Assembly: GCF_002102175.1 (NCBI RefSeq) | Contig: NZ_LQOX01000010.1 | Coordinates: 32,490-96,489, forward strand | Direction: 5' to 3' | DNA length: 64,000 nucleotides | DNA from: Mycobacterium gastri | GTDB lineage: Bacteria; Actinomycetota; Actinomycetes; Mycobacteriales; Mycobacteriaceae | The notes under the pieces: generated by a model | Told to the model about the DNA's origin: nothing | Seen by the model: the letters and a program-made list of their open reading frames with translations, nothing else | The model's database searches: none | Program-made: the position numbers and the translations under genes | In this document: positions 1 through 9,940 of the stretch, piece after piece | Layout: each line of letters starts with the position of its first letter | Position numbering within the stretch: position 1 is the first letter of the stretch

Positions 1-503
<503 letters not shown>

Positions 504-523
504 CTACAATCCTCGTTCAAGAC

Positions 524-1450
524 TCAGCCGGCCCTGGCGAAGTTGCTCATCAGCACGCTGATCACCCCGTCCCATAACGGCTCGGGCAGATCGTGGCCCA
601 TCCTGTCGAACAACACCAGTCGAGCGTCATCGATCGCGCGGGCGACCGCGCGGCCATTGGAAGGCCGCACCATTATGTCCTTTCGGCCGTGGATCACCAC
701 GGTCGGCGCCGCAATGCGACGGTTGTAGTGGAGCAGGCTGCCACTGCCTAGGACCGCGCTGAACTGTCGGCGCACCCCCAACGGGTCGAAGCTGCGATCG
801 TAATTCTCGGCCGCGTCGGCCCGGACGCGTTCCTCGGGCAGGCGATAGCCCGGACTGCCCGTGAGCCGGGTAACCCGCACGACGTTGTCGATTACCACGT
901 CGCGCGGCGAGCCCGGCGGTGGGCCGTTGAGCATGGCCCGCAAGGCGCGTAGGGCCGGCGGCCGCAGGCATGCTCGGTTGTTGCTGGAGAAGATGATCGC
1001 CAGAGCCTTTGTCCGCTCCGGGAACCGTGCCGCGAAGACCTGGGCGATCATGCCGCCCATCGACGCGCCGACGATGTGGGCGTGCTCGATATCCAGATGG
1101 TCCAGCAGGGCGGCCGCGTCGTCGGTCATGTCCTCCAGCGTGTATGCGGCCCGGCTGGGCAGGCCGAACCAGAAGCGCAGCAGCCGCGCGGCCATCGACT
1201 GGCCGGGGTCGGCGTGCTCGGTCCGGCTGGACAGGCCGACGTCGCGGTTGTCGTAACGGATGACTCGCAGACCCTGGGCGACGAGCTTCTCGCAGAAGGC
1301 GGTCCGCCACAGCAGCAGTTGGGCACCCAGACCCATGATCAGCAGCACGGGTGGGTCGTCGGGGTCACCCATGTCCTCGTAGAACAGTTTCACCTGCCCC
1401 GCGACCGCGGTGCCGCTGCGGACCTCCACCAGACCTCCACTAGACCTCAC
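524..1450 (-). CDS. lipG: Alpha/beta-hydrolase LipG-like esterase
   Basis: A 308-residue alpha/beta-hydrolase, probably an esterase or phospholipase/thioesterase. Features seen are the oxyanion-hole region LLIMGLGAQ, the nucleophile elbow GASMGG (Ser in G-x-S-x-G), a late acid segment VVIHGRKD and the catalytic His in DRMGHDLP. Its position between mmaA1 and the UbiB-like gene matches Rv0646c (lipG) of M. tuberculosis. The first seven or so residues (MRSSGGL) may not be translated, because a GTG codon at VEVRSG lies slightly inside. The substrate cannot be read from sequence; proximity to mycolate genes hints at a lipid substrate. Confidence 0.88.
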   Translation of the reverse strand: MRSSGGLVEVRSGTAVAGQVKLFYEDMGDPDDPPVLLIMGLGAQLLLWRTAFCEKLVAQGLRVIRYDNRDVGLSSRTEHADPGQSMAARLLRFWFGLPSRAAYTLEDMTDDAAALLDHLDIEHAHIVGASMGGMIAQVFAARFPERTKALAIIFSSNNRACLRPPALRALRAMLNGPPPGSPRDVVIDNVVRVTRLTGSPGYRLPEERVRADAAENYDRSFDPLGVRRQFSAVLGSGSLLHYNRRIAAPTVVIHGRKDIMVRPSNGRAVARAIDDARLVLFDRMGHDLPEPLWDGVISVLMSNFARAG

Positions 1451-1457
1451 TGGACCT

Positions 1458-2807
1458 CTACTGGACCTCTACACCAGACTGATGCTCGCGGCTGACCTCG
1501 ACCATGAAGTTGGCGAAGTACCCGGTGAGCTGCGGGTCGGACATCATCTGCCACTTCGGCGCCAGCAGCTTCATGTACCGCTCGACGTACAAGAACTGCT
1601 TGCCGATCAGCACCAGCTCGCGGGGCAGCTTGACGTCGTAGGCGTCGGCCAGCGCCGACAGCTGCCGGCCGATGTCGGCATACGACATCTCGCCCAGCGA
1701 TTGCATGGTAAGCGGGGTGGCGAACTTCTCCAGGTCTTTGGCGGCCTGGGCCTCGGGCTTGACGGTCCCGACGGCGCCCATCAACACGACGATCTTGCCG
1801 GCGGCGGCATGGTCCTTCTTGACCAGCAGGGCATAGACCAGCTCGCGCAGCAGCCACCGGGTACGGGGATCGATGCGGCCCATGATCCCGAAGTCGAAGA
1901 ACACGATGCGGCCCGCCTCGTCGACGTACAGGTTGCCCGCGTGCAGGTCACCGTGGAACAGGCCGTGCCGCAGCCCGCCCTCGAACACGCTGAACAGCAG
2001 CGCCTTGACGAGTTCGGTGCCGTCGAACCCGGCCTTGCGGATGGCGGCGACGTTGTCGATGCGGATGCCCTGCACCTTCTCCATCGTCAGCACCCGCTCG
2101 CTGGTGAAGTCCCAATGCACGTGCGGCACCCGGATGTTGCGGCCCAGCAGGGAAGCGTGCAGATGCGATACCCACGCCTCCATCGATTGCGCTTCCAGCC
2201 GGAAGTCCAACTCCTCGGCCAGGTTGTCGGAGAAGTCGGCGACCACGTCTTGGGCCGAGAGCCGGCGGCCTAGCTTGGCCAGTTCGACGGCCTGCGCGAA
2301 ACGCTTCAAGATCTGCAGGTCGGCGGCGACCCGACGGCGAATGCCCGGCCGCTGGATCTTCACCACGACATCCTCGCCGGTCTTCAGGGTCGCGTAGTGC
2401 ACCTGGGCGATCGACGCGGAGGCGAACGGCTCTTCTTCGAACATGGCGAACAGCTTGGCCGGCTCGTCGCCGAGCTCCTCGACGAAAAGCCGGTGCACCT
2501 CGTCGGGGTCGGCCGGCGGCACCTGGTCCAGCAGGGTGCGGAATTCACGCGACAACGACTCGCCGAACGCCCCTGGGCTGGAGGCGATGATTTGCCCGAA
2601 CTTCACATACGTGGGGCCCAGATCGGCAAAGGTCTGCGGGATTTCCTTGATGATCTTCTGCTGCCACGGACCCTTAGCCGGCAGCCTGGTGAGCACCCGA
2701 GCAGCGGTGCGGGTCACCTGCCAACCGGTGGTGGCAACCCGGGCCGCTTCGACCGGCAACGGCACCCGGTCAAGCTTGGCCACGTCGCGGTGTTTAGTGG
2801 AACTCAT
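1458..2807 (-). CDS. ABC1/UbiB-family atypical kinase
   Basis: About 449 residues of the ABC1/UbiB (ADCK) protein-kinase-like family, corresponding to Rv0647c. Motifs in order are the KxGQ segment YVKFGQIIASSPGAF, ASIAQVH (A-rich loop), VVVKIQRPG (nucleotide-binding Lys), HGDLHAGNLYV (catalytic loop) and FFDFGIMG (metal-binding DFG). Such proteins support isoprenoid-quinone or lipid metabolism; the actual substrate is unknown. The open frame extends upstream to 3212, but ATG at 2807 (MSSTKHRD) is the credible start because the extension would overlap the divergent mannosidase gene and has no family similarity. It lies 7 bases upstream of the lipG-like gene, so the two are probably cotranscribed. 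Confidence 0.88.
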   Translation of the reverse strand: MSSTKHRDVAKLDRVPLPVEAARVATTGWQVTRTAARVLTRLPAKGPWQQKIIKEIPQTFADLGPTYVKFGQIIASSPGAFGESLSREFRTLLDQVPPADPDEVHRLFVEELGDEPAKLFAMFEEEPFASASIAQVHYATLKTGEDVVVKIQRPGIRRRVAADLQILKRFAQAVELAKLGRRLSAQDVVADFSDNLAEELDFRLEAQSMEAWVSHLHASLLGRNIRVPHVHWDFTSERVLTMEKVQGIRIDNVAAIRKAGFDGTELVKALLFSVFEGGLRHGLFHGDLHAGNLYVDEAGRIVFFDFGIMGRIDPRTRWLLRELVYALLVKKDHAAAGKIVVLMGAVGTVKPEAQAAKDLEKFATPLTMQSLGEMSYADIGRQLSALADAYDVKLPRELVLIGKQFLYVERYMKLLAPKWQMMSDPQLTGYFANFMVEVSREHQSGVEVQ

Positions 2808-2922
2808 CTGTGCAGTGTGCCAAATCGCGCAGGTCGGTACCGAATCGCGCAGCTTTTCGCGGACGCGGCGGCACGCGGGGCAACTGCTTTGTCGCACCGG
2901 TGGGTCGCCGTAAGGTGCGGGG

Positions 2923-5900
2923 ATGCGGGTGGTTTCGGCGGAATCGACCGAGCTTTTCGTCGGCTCGCCCGACACCCCGCTACAGCTGGCCCGCGTCGTC
3001 GTCGGCGACTGCACCGAAACCACGCCGATCCGCATCGACGGCGACGGTCTGCGCGGGCAGGCGGTCGCCGTCAGCGGCGACACCGTGGTCGAGGTTCCGG
3101 TCACCGTCGAGCATCCCATTCCGGGCCGGCAGCGGGCCGCGCGAGCGCATGCCGACGGCTCGGGCGTGGCGTTCGAGTTCACGGTGGCCGACCCGGGCTG
3201 GACCATGTACATGGTCAGCCACTTCCACTATGACCCGGTGTGGTGGAACACCCAGGCCGGCTACACCAGCCAGTGGCGCGAAGACCCGCCGGGGAGAGCC
3301 CGGCAGGCCAACGGCTTCGAGCTGGTGCGCGCCCATTTGGAGATGGCGCGCCGCGATCCCGACTACAAGTTCGTGCTCGCCGAAGTTGACTACCTCAAGC
3401 CGTACTGGGACACCCACCCGCAGGACCGTGCCGACCTGCGCCGGTTTCTGGCCGAGGCCCGTGTCGAGGTGATGGGCGGCACCTACAACGAGCCCAACAC
3501 CAACCTCACCGGTCCCGAGACCACGATTCGGAACCTGGTGCACGGCAGCGGATTTCAACGTCACGTGCTGGGCGCCGATCCGGCCACCGCGTGGCAGCTC
3601 GACGTGTTCGGCCACGACCCGCAATTCCCCGGCATGGCCGCCGACGCGGGGCTGACCTCGAGTTCGTGGGCTCGCGGGCCACACCACCAATGGGGCCCGG
3701 CCCAAGGCGGCCCGGTTGACCGGATGCAGTTTTCCAGCGAATTCGAGTGGATTTCGCCGTCGGGCCGCGGATTGCTCACCCACTACATGCCGGCACACTA
3801 TTCGGCGGGCTGGTGGATGGACTCCTCGGCCTCGCTGGCCGAGGCCGAGGAGGCCGCCTATGCGCTTTTCGACCAGCTCAAAAGGGTTGCGCTGACCCGC
3901 AATGTGTTGCTGCCGGTCGGAACCGATTACACCCCGCCGAACAAGTGGGTGACCGAGATCCACCGCGACTGGGCCGCGCGCTACACCTGGCCGCGGTTCG
4001 TGTGCGGGCTGCCGCAAGAGTTCTTCGCGGCGGTGCGCGCCGAACTCGCCGAGCGCGGTGCCGTGCCGTCGCCGCAGACCCGCGATATGAACCCGATCTA
4101 CACCGGCAAGGACGTGTCGTACATCGACACCAAGCAAGCCAATCGGGCCGCCGAGAACACGGTCCTGAACGCCGAACGATTCGCCGTGTTCGCCGCAGCG
4201 TTGACCGGCGCCCGGTATCCGCAGGCAGCGTTGGCCAAAGCCTGGGTGCAGCTGGCCTACGGCGCGCACCACGACGCGATCACCGGATCGGCATCCGACC
4301 AGGTTTACCTCGATCTGCTGACCGGCTGGCGTGACGCGTGGCAACTGGGCCGCACCGCCCGCGACAACGCACTGGCATCGATTTCCGGCCTGGTCGATGC
4401 CTCCGGCCACTCGGTGGTCGTGTGGAACCCGCTGACCCACCGGCGCACCGACATCGTCACGGTGCGGCTCGAGGCGCCGCTGGTCGCCTGGGTGCGGGTC
4501 CGTGACTCCGACGGCTCCGAGGTCCCCGCACTCGTCGAGCACGACGGGCGGACGGTCACCTGGCTGGCGCGGGATGTCCCGTCGCTGGGCTGGCGGTGCT
4601 ACCGGCTGGACGCGGCCGAGGGCCCGGCCGGCTGGCAACCGGCACCCGGTGCAGCGATCGCCAACGAGCATTACCGCTTGACCGTCGACCCCGCGCGCGG
4701 CGGAGCGGTGGCCTCGCTGGTGCAGGACGGTCGTCAGCTCATCGCCGACGGCCGGGTGGGCAACGAGCTTGCCGTCTACGAGGAATACCCGGCACACCCG
4801 ACGCAGGGTGAGGGCCCGTGGCACCTGCTGCCCAAGGGGCCGGTGGTCTGTTCGTCGGAATCGCCGGCGCAGGTGCGGGCCTACCGCTGCGCGCTGGGCC
4901 AGCGGCTGGTGGTGCGCGGCCGGATCGGCACGGTCTTGCGCTACACCCAAACCCTGACCCTGTGGAACGGCGTGGCCCGCGTCGACTGCCGCACCAGGAT
5001 CGACGAGTTCAGCGGCGAAGACCGCCTGCTGCGGCTGCGCTGGCCGTGCCCGGTGCCGGGTGCCATGCCGGTCAGCGAGGTGGGGGATGCCGTCGTCGGG
5101 CGTGGTTTCGCGCTGCTGCACAGCGCCGGTGAATCGGGGCCCCGTTCGGTCGACACTGCCCAGCACCTGTGGACGCTGGATAACCCGGCCTACGGCTGGT
5201 TCGGTTTGTCGTCGGCGGCGCGGGTCCGAGTCGGCAGCCACGCCGTCCGGGCGGTTTCGGTTGCCGAGGTGGTGTCGCCCGGCGAGACGGTGGCCGGCCC
5301 GATGGCTCGCGAGCTGATGGTCGCGCTGGTTCGCGCCGGCGTCACCGCGACCTGCAGCGGCGCCGACAAACCGCGTTACGGCAACCTCGACGTGGACTCC
5401 AACCTGCCGGATGCCCGGATCGCGCTGGGCGGGCCCGACCGCAACGTGTTCACCAAGGCGGTGTTGGTCGAAGCCGACCCGGTGTACACCGCCGAACTCC
5501 AACGGCAGCTGGCCGAGACGGGCCGGGCCAGGGTGTGGGTGCCGGCGGCGGCGCCGTTGCCGGCGGTCTGGGTGCCCGGCGCCGACCTGCGCGCCCCGGG
5601 CGCACTGCCCGTGCTGGTGATCGACGGCCGAGACGACAACAACCTGGCCGCGGCGATCACCTCGGTGATCGCCGACCTCGGCGACGCCGAGATCGAAGTC
5701 AGCCAGCAGGCACCGCCGTCGATGCAGCCCTTCGAGGCCCGCACAGTGGCGCTGCTCAACCGTGGGGTGCCCAGCTTCGCCGTCGACACCGAGGGCACCT
5801 TGCATACCGCGCTGATGCGCTCCTGCACCGGCTGGCCGTCCGGTGTCTGGATCGACGAACCGCGGCGCACCGCGCCCGACGGCTCCAACTTCCAACTCCA

Positions 5901-7098
5901 GCACTGGACCCACGATTTCGACTACGCCCTGGTCTGCGCTGACGGCGACTGGCGACGGGCCGGGCTCCCCGCGAGCAGTGCGCAGTTCTCCCATCCCCTC
6001 ATCGCGGTGACCCCGCGAAAATCGGCGGCAAGGCTGCCGTCGGTTGGCTCGCTGCTGCGGGTCGACCCCGCCGATGCGGTGCATCTGGGCGCGCTCAAGG
6101 CGGCGGGCAACCCGTTGACGGCCGGCAGCGCCCGGCCCGTGGATCCCGCGGTGGTGGCGCTGCGGCTGGTGGAGACCACCGGGGCCGCCACCCGCGTGCG
6201 GATCGGCTCCGACGTCGGCAAGGTAGGCGGCTTCCAGTTGGCCGACCTGCTGGAATCCCCACAGCAACGCAAGAGATCAATCGACCTGCACGGCTACCAA
6301 GTCGCGACCGTGGTGGCCCGGCTCGACATCAGCGGGACGGCAGGCGACGCCGAGCTGGCGCCGCAAGCCGAAACGGCCCAGCCGCTGTACGCCCGTTATT
6401 GGCTGCACAACCGCGGCCCCGCTCCGCTGGGCGGGCTGCCGGCCGTCGCCTACCTACATCCGCGGTTGGTCAACGCCGAGGCGGGAGATCAGGTGGTGTT
6501 GCGCCTCACCGCCGCCAGCGACTGCGGCGACTCCGCGCTGGGCGGCACGGTGGACGTGGTGCACCCCGGCGACTGGTCGGTGGCGCCGGCCCGGCTGCCG
6601 TTCACCTTGGGTGCCGGCGAATACCTGGAAGCCGATGTCGTGGTGGCGATCCCTACCGGCACGCCGCCGGGGCTGTATCCGGTCCGGGCCCAGCTGACCG
6701 TCACCGACCGCGAGGCGCCGGCCGCGTGGCGGCAGGTGGTCGAGGACGTGTGCATCCTCGCGATCGGGACATCTCAGCAGGAGCTGGCCTACCTGCTCGA
6801 CGGGCCCGCCGACATCGACGTGGCCGCCGGCGACTCGGCTCGCCTGACCGTCACCCTCGGCAGCCGTGCTGCAGCCGACGTGGTTCTCGAGGCCCACCTG
6901 ATCAGCCCGTGGGGCACCTGGGAGTGGCTCGGTCCGGCCGTCCGAGCGGCTGTCTTGCCCGCGGGCGGTACGGCCGAGCTCGCATTCGACGTGACCCCGC
7001 CGCCGTGGCTGGAACCCGGCCAGTGGTGGGCGCTGGTGCGGGTGGGCTGCGCCGGTGGGCTGGTCTACTCACCGGCGGTGAAGGTGACGGTGACATGA
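2923..7098 (+). CDS. Glycoside hydrolase family 38 alpha-mannosidase
   Basis: A very large (1391-residue) GH38 alpha-mannosidase equivalent to Rv0648. The catalytic zinc site is visible at residues 100-104 (HFHYD in SHFHYDPVWW), and the nucleophile Asp at about 227 in LDVFGHDPQFPG. A further His-rich segment, AYGAHHDAITG, sits near residue 445. The C-terminal half is beta-rich with repeated Trp/Tyr blocks, as in class II mannosidases, plus a possible Ig-like tail. Likely role: trimming mannose from lipoglycans or imported glycans in the cytosol, as no signal peptide is seen. It overlaps the next gene by ATGA, so translation is probably coupled. The first about 90 residues are poorly conserved in appearance, so the exact start is less sure. 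Confidence 0.9.
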   Translation: MRVVSAESTELFVGSPDTPLQLARVVVGDCTETTPIRIDGDGLRGQAVAVSGDTVVEVPVTVEHPIPGRQRAARAHADGSGVAFEFTVADPGWTMYMVSHFHYDPVWWNTQAGYTSQWREDPPGRARQANGFELVRAHLEMARRDPDYKFVLAEVDYLKPYWDTHPQDRADLRRFLAEARVEVMGGTYNEPNTNLTGPETTIRNLVHGSGFQRHVLGADPATAWQLDVFGHDPQFPGMAADAGLTSSSWARGPHHQWGPAQGGPVDRMQFSSEFEWISPSGRGLLTHYMPAHYSAGWWMDSSASLAEAEEAAYALFDQLKRVALTRNVLLPVGTDYTPPNKWVTEIHRDWAARYTWPRFVCGLPQEFFAAVRAELAERGAVPSPQTRDMNPIYTGKDVSYIDTKQANRAAENTVLNAERFAVFAAALTGARYPQAALAKAWVQLAYGAHHDAITGSASDQVYLDLLTGWRDAWQLGRTARDNALASISGLVDASGHSVVVWNPLTHRRTDIVTVRLEAPLVAWVRVRDSDGSEVPALVEHDGRTVTWLARDVPSLGWRCYRLDAAEGPAGWQPAPGAAIANEHYRLTVDPARGGAVASLVQDGRQLIADGRVGNELAVYEEYPAHPTQGEGPWHLLPKGPVVCSSESPAQVRAYRCALGQRLVVRGRIGTVLRYTQTLTLWNGVARVDCRTRIDEFSGEDRLLRLRWPCPVPGAMPVSEVGDAVVGRGFALLHSAGESGPRSVDTAQHLWTLDNPAYGWFGLSSAARVRVGSHAVRAVSVAEVVSPGETVAGPMARELMVALVRAGVTATCSGADKPRYGNLDVDSNLPDARIALGGPDRNVFTKAVLVEADPVYTAELQRQLAETGRARVWVPAAAPLPAVWVPGADLRAPGALPVLVIDGRDDNNLAAAITSVIADLGDAEIEVSQQAPPSMQPFEARTVALLNRGVPSFAVDTEGTLHTALMRSCTGWPSGVWIDEPRRTAPDGSNFQLQHWTHDFDYALVCADGDWRRAGLPASSAQFSHPLIAVTPRKSAARLPSVGSLLRVDPADAVHLGALKAAGNPLTAGSARPVDPAVVALRLVETTGAATRVRIGSDVGKVGGFQLADLLESPQQRKRSIDLHGYQVATVVARLDISGTAGDAELAPQAETAQPLYARYWLHNRGPAPLGGLPAVAYLHPRLVNAEAGDQVVLRLTAASDCGDSALGGTVDVVHPGDWSVAPARLPFTLGAGEYLEADVVVAIPTGTPPGLYPVRAQLTVTDREAPAAWRQVVEDVCILAIGTSQQELAYLLDGPADIDVAAGDSARLTVTLGSRAAADVVLEAHLISPWGTWEWLGPAVRAAVLPAGGTAELAFDVTPPPWLEPGQWWALVRVGCAGGLVYSPAVKVTVT

Positions 7099-7712
7099 GC
7101 CTGGACCTGGTTGCGACCGTCGCCGGAGTTCCCGTCCCCGTCGGCGAGGTCGACGCGCGGGAAGCAAGGTTACGCAACGGTCCGCGTGCGGCCGCCCTGC
7201 CGCCAAGCGGCACCGGCGAGGGACGCCAGCTGCGGCGCTGGCTGACCCAACTGATCGTCACCGAGCGCCTGATCGCCGCCGAGGCGGCGGCGCGCGGACT
7301 GACCGCGGCCGGGGCTCCGACCGAAGCCGAGCTGCTGCCGGATCTGGCGGCGCGATTGGAGATCGGCAGCGTCGCCGCGGCGGTGCTGGCCGATCCGCTC
7401 GCGCGGGCGCTGTTCGCCGACGTCACCGCCGCGGTCGTGGTCACCGACGACCAGGTGGCCGACTACCATCTGCGCAACCCGCTGCGGTTCGCCGCGCCGC
7501 GTCCCGGCGGTCACGGCTGGCGGGTTCCCGCGATTGCCGGTCCGCCGCTGCAGGAGGTGCGACCGGCGATCACCGACCATCTGCTGGGCGCCGCACGACG
7601 GCGCGCCTTTCGAACCTGGCTGGACGCGCGCCGGGCCGCATTGGTGCGGTTGGCGCCCGGCTATGAGCATCCCGCCGACCCGCGGCAGCCCGACAACACC
7701 CACCGTCACTGA
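7095..7712 (+). CDS. Conserved mycobacterial protein (Rv0649-like, often labelled FabD2)
   Basis: A 205-residue Ala/Arg-rich protein starting at the ATG that overlaps the mannosidase stop (ATGA); a longer open frame back to 6399 is only a shadow of the mannosidase. Homologues are often annotated as malonyl-CoA:ACP transacylase. The FabD hallmarks (GHSLGE nucleophile elbow, Gln and His partners) are absent, and the protein is far too short. The helical layout with LRRWLTQLIVTERLIAAEA and VTDDQVADYHLRNPLRF resembles the N-terminal chaperone helices of SurA/PpiC-type prolyl isomerases; this is an inference from pattern only. It sits in one translationally coupled run with the mannosidase and the ROK kinase. 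Confidence 0.75.
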   Translation: MSLDLVATVAGVPVPVGEVDAREARLRNGPRAAALPPSGTGEGRQLRRWLTQLIVTERLIAAEAAARGLTAAGAPTEAELLPDLAARLEIGSVAAAVLADPLARALFADVTAAVVVTDDQVADYHLRNPLRFAAPRPGGHGWRVPAIAGPPLQEVRPAITDHLLGAARRRAFRTWLDARRAALVRLAPGYEHPADPRQPDNTHRH

Positions 7713-8620
7713 TGCATACGCTCTGCCTTGACATTGGCGGCACCAAGATCGCCGTAGGCCTGGCCGACCCGGGCGGCTCGCTGGTGCACACCGCCGAACG
7801 TCCGACCCCTGCTGCTGAAGGAGCCGAACGGATCTGGGACGTGGTCGCCGCGATGATCGCCGATGCGTTACTGGTCGGCGGTGGCACCGTTGGCGGCGTG
7901 GGCATCGCGTCAGCCGGTCCCATCGACCGGCATAGCGGAACCGTCAGCCCGATCAATATCCGGTCGTGGCGGGGCTTTCCGCTTTGCGACCGGGTTTCGG
8001 CGGTGGTGCCCGGCGTGCCGGTGGAGCTGGGCGGCGACGGCGTGTGTATGGCGCTGGGCGAGCACTGGCTCGGCGCGGGACGAGGCGCCCGATTCTTGCT
8101 GGGGATGGTGGTGTCCACCGGTGTCGGCGGCGGATTGGTGCTCAACGGCGCTCCCTATCCCGGCCGCACCGGAAACGCTGGTCACGTCGGTCACGTCGTG
8201 GTCGACCAGGATGGCGCGCGGTGTGCGTGCGGTGGCCGCGGCTGCGTGGAAACAATCGCGTCCGGCCCGTCGATGGTGCGCTGGGCCCGCGACAACGGCT
8301 GGTCCGCGCCGCGGGGCGCCGGCGCCAAGGAGCTTGCCGAGGCGGCGGCGGCGGGAAGCTCGGTGCCGCTGGCCGCTTTTCGCCGGGGCGCCACAGCGCT
8401 GGCGGCGATGATCGCGTCCGTCGGGGCGGTCTGCGATCTGGACCTGGTGATCATCGGCGGGGGGGTGGCCAAATCGGGGCGTTTGCTCTTCGACCCGCTG
8501 CGCGCGGCCCTGGCCGACTATGCGCGGCTGGATTTTCTGGCCGGGCTGCGGGTGGTGCCGGCCGAGCTCGGCGGTGCGGCCGGGCTGGTCGGCGCGGCTC
8601 GACTGGTGGGGCCCGGTTAG
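7712..8620 (+). CDS. ROK-family sugar kinase
   Basis: 302 residues of the ROK family, equivalent to Rv0650. Seen are the N-terminal phosphate-binding LDIGGTKIAVGLA, the ATP/sugar region STGVGGGLVLNG, GNAGHVGHVVV with the catalytic Asp region, and the ROK zinc signature CACGGRGCVETIASG. It probably phosphorylates glucose, N-acetylmannosamine or a related hexose in the cytosol. The ATG overlaps the upstream stop (TGATG), so it is the third gene of a coupled operon with the alpha-mannosidase. A shared task in recycling mannose-containing glycans is plausible. The sugar specificity cannot be fixed from the sequence. Confidence 0.88.
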   Translation: MHTLCLDIGGTKIAVGLADPGGSLVHTAERPTPAAEGAERIWDVVAAMIADALLVGGGTVGGVGIASAGPIDRHSGTVSPINIRSWRGFPLCDRVSAVVPGVPVELGGDGVCMALGEHWLGAGRGARFLLGMVVSTGVGGGLVLNGAPYPGRTGNAGHVGHVVVDQDGARCACGGRGCVETIASGPSMVRWARDNGWSAPRGAGAKELAEAAAAGSSVPLAAFRRGATALAAMIASVGAVCDLDLVIIGGGVAKSGRLLFDPLRAALADYARLDFLAGLRVVPAELGGAAGLVGAARLVGPG

Positions 8621-8768
8621 CCTCGACGCCGCGACAACGCTATTGTTGTTGCCGATCCACCGAAGACCGTCGGTCACCGAGCAATCGGTTGAAGGTCCGG
8701 GAACAACCCGGCGGCCCACGCAGGAGGACGAGGCATCAGCGCCGGCGCGAGCGTCGGTGCATCAGTTA

Positions 8769-8799
8769 CGCCCCGTGCCGCTCCCTGCGCCGGGGCGTT
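8769..8799 (+). promoter_or_regulatory. rplJ leader hairpin
   Basis: A perfect 8-bp stem (ACGCCCCG at 8769-8776 with CGGGGCGT at 8792-8799) lies about 85 bases before rplJ, in the 262-base gap after the ROK kinase. It is followed by the repeated pyrimidine-rich pattern GTTCTTCGACTTTCTTCGACGTTC. Position suits an L10(L12)4-binding autoregulatory leader, which is known for rplJL operons; the assignment here is inference. Confidence 0.45.
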
Positions 8800-8882
8800 C
8801 GTGGTTCCTAGACGTTCTTCGACTTTCTTCGACGTTCCGAGGTGGCCGCAGATGCCACGTCGCACACTTGTAGGAGGTATGC

Positions 8883-9467
8883 ATGGCCAGGGCTGACAAG
8901 GCCACCGCCGTTGCAGACATCGCAGAGCGCTTCAAGGCCTCGACCGCGACCGTCATCACCGAATACCGCGGCCTGACGGTGGCCAACCTGGCCCAGCTGC
9001 GCCGATCGCTGGGCGAGTCGGCCAGCTATGCCGTGGCCAAGAACACCCTCATCAAGCGAGCGGCCTCCGAGGCCGGTATCGAAGGTCTCGACGAGCTGTT
9101 CGCGGGCCCGACGGCGATCGCGTTCGTCACCGGTGAACCGGTCGACGCGGCCAAGGCCCTCAAGACCTTCGCCCGGGAACACAAGGCGCTGGTCATCAAG
9201 GGCGGCTACATGGACGGCCACCCGTTGACCGTCGCCGAGGTGGAGCGGATCGCCGACCTGGAGTCCCGCGAGGTGCTGCTGGCCAAACTCGCCGGCGCGA
9301 TGAAGGGCAACCTCGCCAAGGCCGCCGGGCTGTTCAACGCGCCCGCGTCGCAGGTTGCCCGACTGGCAGCGGCGCTGCAGGAAAAGAGGGCTGCGGCAGA
9401 ACCTGCCGCAGACGCGCCGGCTTCCGCCCCTGAAACCCCGGCTCCAGAACCGGCCTCAGCCGAATAA
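8883..9467 (+). CDS. rplJ: 50S ribosomal protein L10
   Basis: L10 anchors the L7/L12 stalk to 23S rRNA. The 194-residue product shows the family core [29 protein letters not shown] and [20 protein letters not shown]. It has an Ala/Pro/Glu-rich tail ([18 protein letters not shown]) that is longer than in most bacteria and apparently longer than in M. tuberculosis. The start ATG has a clear TAGGAGG at 8871-8877. It is the first gene of an rplJ-rplL operon, with rplL starting 33 bases downstream. Confidence 0.98.
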   Translation: MARADKATAVADIAERFKASTATVITEYRGLTVANLAQLRRSLGESASYAVAKNTLIKRAASEAGIEGLDELFAGPTAIAFVTGEPVDAAKALKTFAREHKALVIKGGYMDGHPLTVAEVERIADLESREVLLAKLAGAMKGNLAKAAGLFNAPASQVARLAAALQEKRAAAEPAADAPASAPETPAPEPASAE

Positions 9468-9500
9468 CCCCACTACCCGAAACCAGGAAGGACCCACACT

Positions 9501-9893
9501 ATGGCCAAGCTCTCGACAGACGAACTGCTTGACGCGTTCAAGGAAATGACGCTGTTGGAGCTCTCCGACTTCGTCAAGAAGTTCGAGGAGACCTTCGAGG
9601 TCACCGCGGCCGCACCGGTCGCCGTCGCCGCGGCCGGTCCTGCCGCCGGTGGCGCGCCGGCCGAGGCCGCCGAAGAGCAGTCCGAGTTCGACGTGATCCT
9701 CGAGGCCGCCGGCGAGAAGAAGATCGGCGTCATCAAGGTTGTCCGCGAGATCGTGTCCGGCCTGGGCCTCAAGGAGGCCAAGGACCTGGTCGACAGCGCA
9801 CCCAAGCCGCTGCTCGAAAAGGTTGCCAAGGAGGCCGCCGATGAGGCCAAGGCCAAGCTCGAGGCTGCCGGCGCCACCGTCACCGTCAAGTAA
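9501..9893 (+). CDS. rplL: 50S ribosomal protein L7/L12
   Basis: 130-residue stalk protein that recruits translation GTPases. It has the N-terminal dimerisation helix ([20 protein letters not shown]), an Ala/Pro hinge, and the C-terminal domain with [20 protein letters not shown] and the end [17 protein letters not shown] precedes the ATG. A GC-rich terminator hairpin follows within 15 bases, closing the rplJL operon. Confidence 0.98.
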   Translation: MAKLSTDELLDAFKEMTLLELSDFVKKFEETFEVTAAAPVAVAAAGPAAGGAPAEAAEEQSEFDVILEAAGEKKIGVIKVVREIVSGLGLKEAKDLVDSAPKPLLEKVAKEAADEAKAKLEAAGATVTVK

Positions 9894-9907
9894 GTCCGCA
9901 CGCCAAA

Positions 9908-9931
9908 GCCCCCGGTACCGGAACCGGGGGC
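9908..9931 (+). terminator. Terminator after rplL
   Basis: Perfect 9-bp stem GCCCCCGGT (9908-9916) / ACCGGGGGC (9923-9931) with a 6-base loop. There is no T-run, which is common for mycobacterial terminators. It sits between the convergent ends of rplL and the minus-strand tetR gene and could serve both. Confidence 0.75.
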
Positions 9932-9940
9932 GTGGCGCGC

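Noticed and set aside
2980..6267. 1095-codon minus-strand open frame opposite the alpha-mannosidase
   Set aside because: High-GC antisense frame; Arg/Gly/His-rich, no family pattern, fully covered by a well-supported gene.
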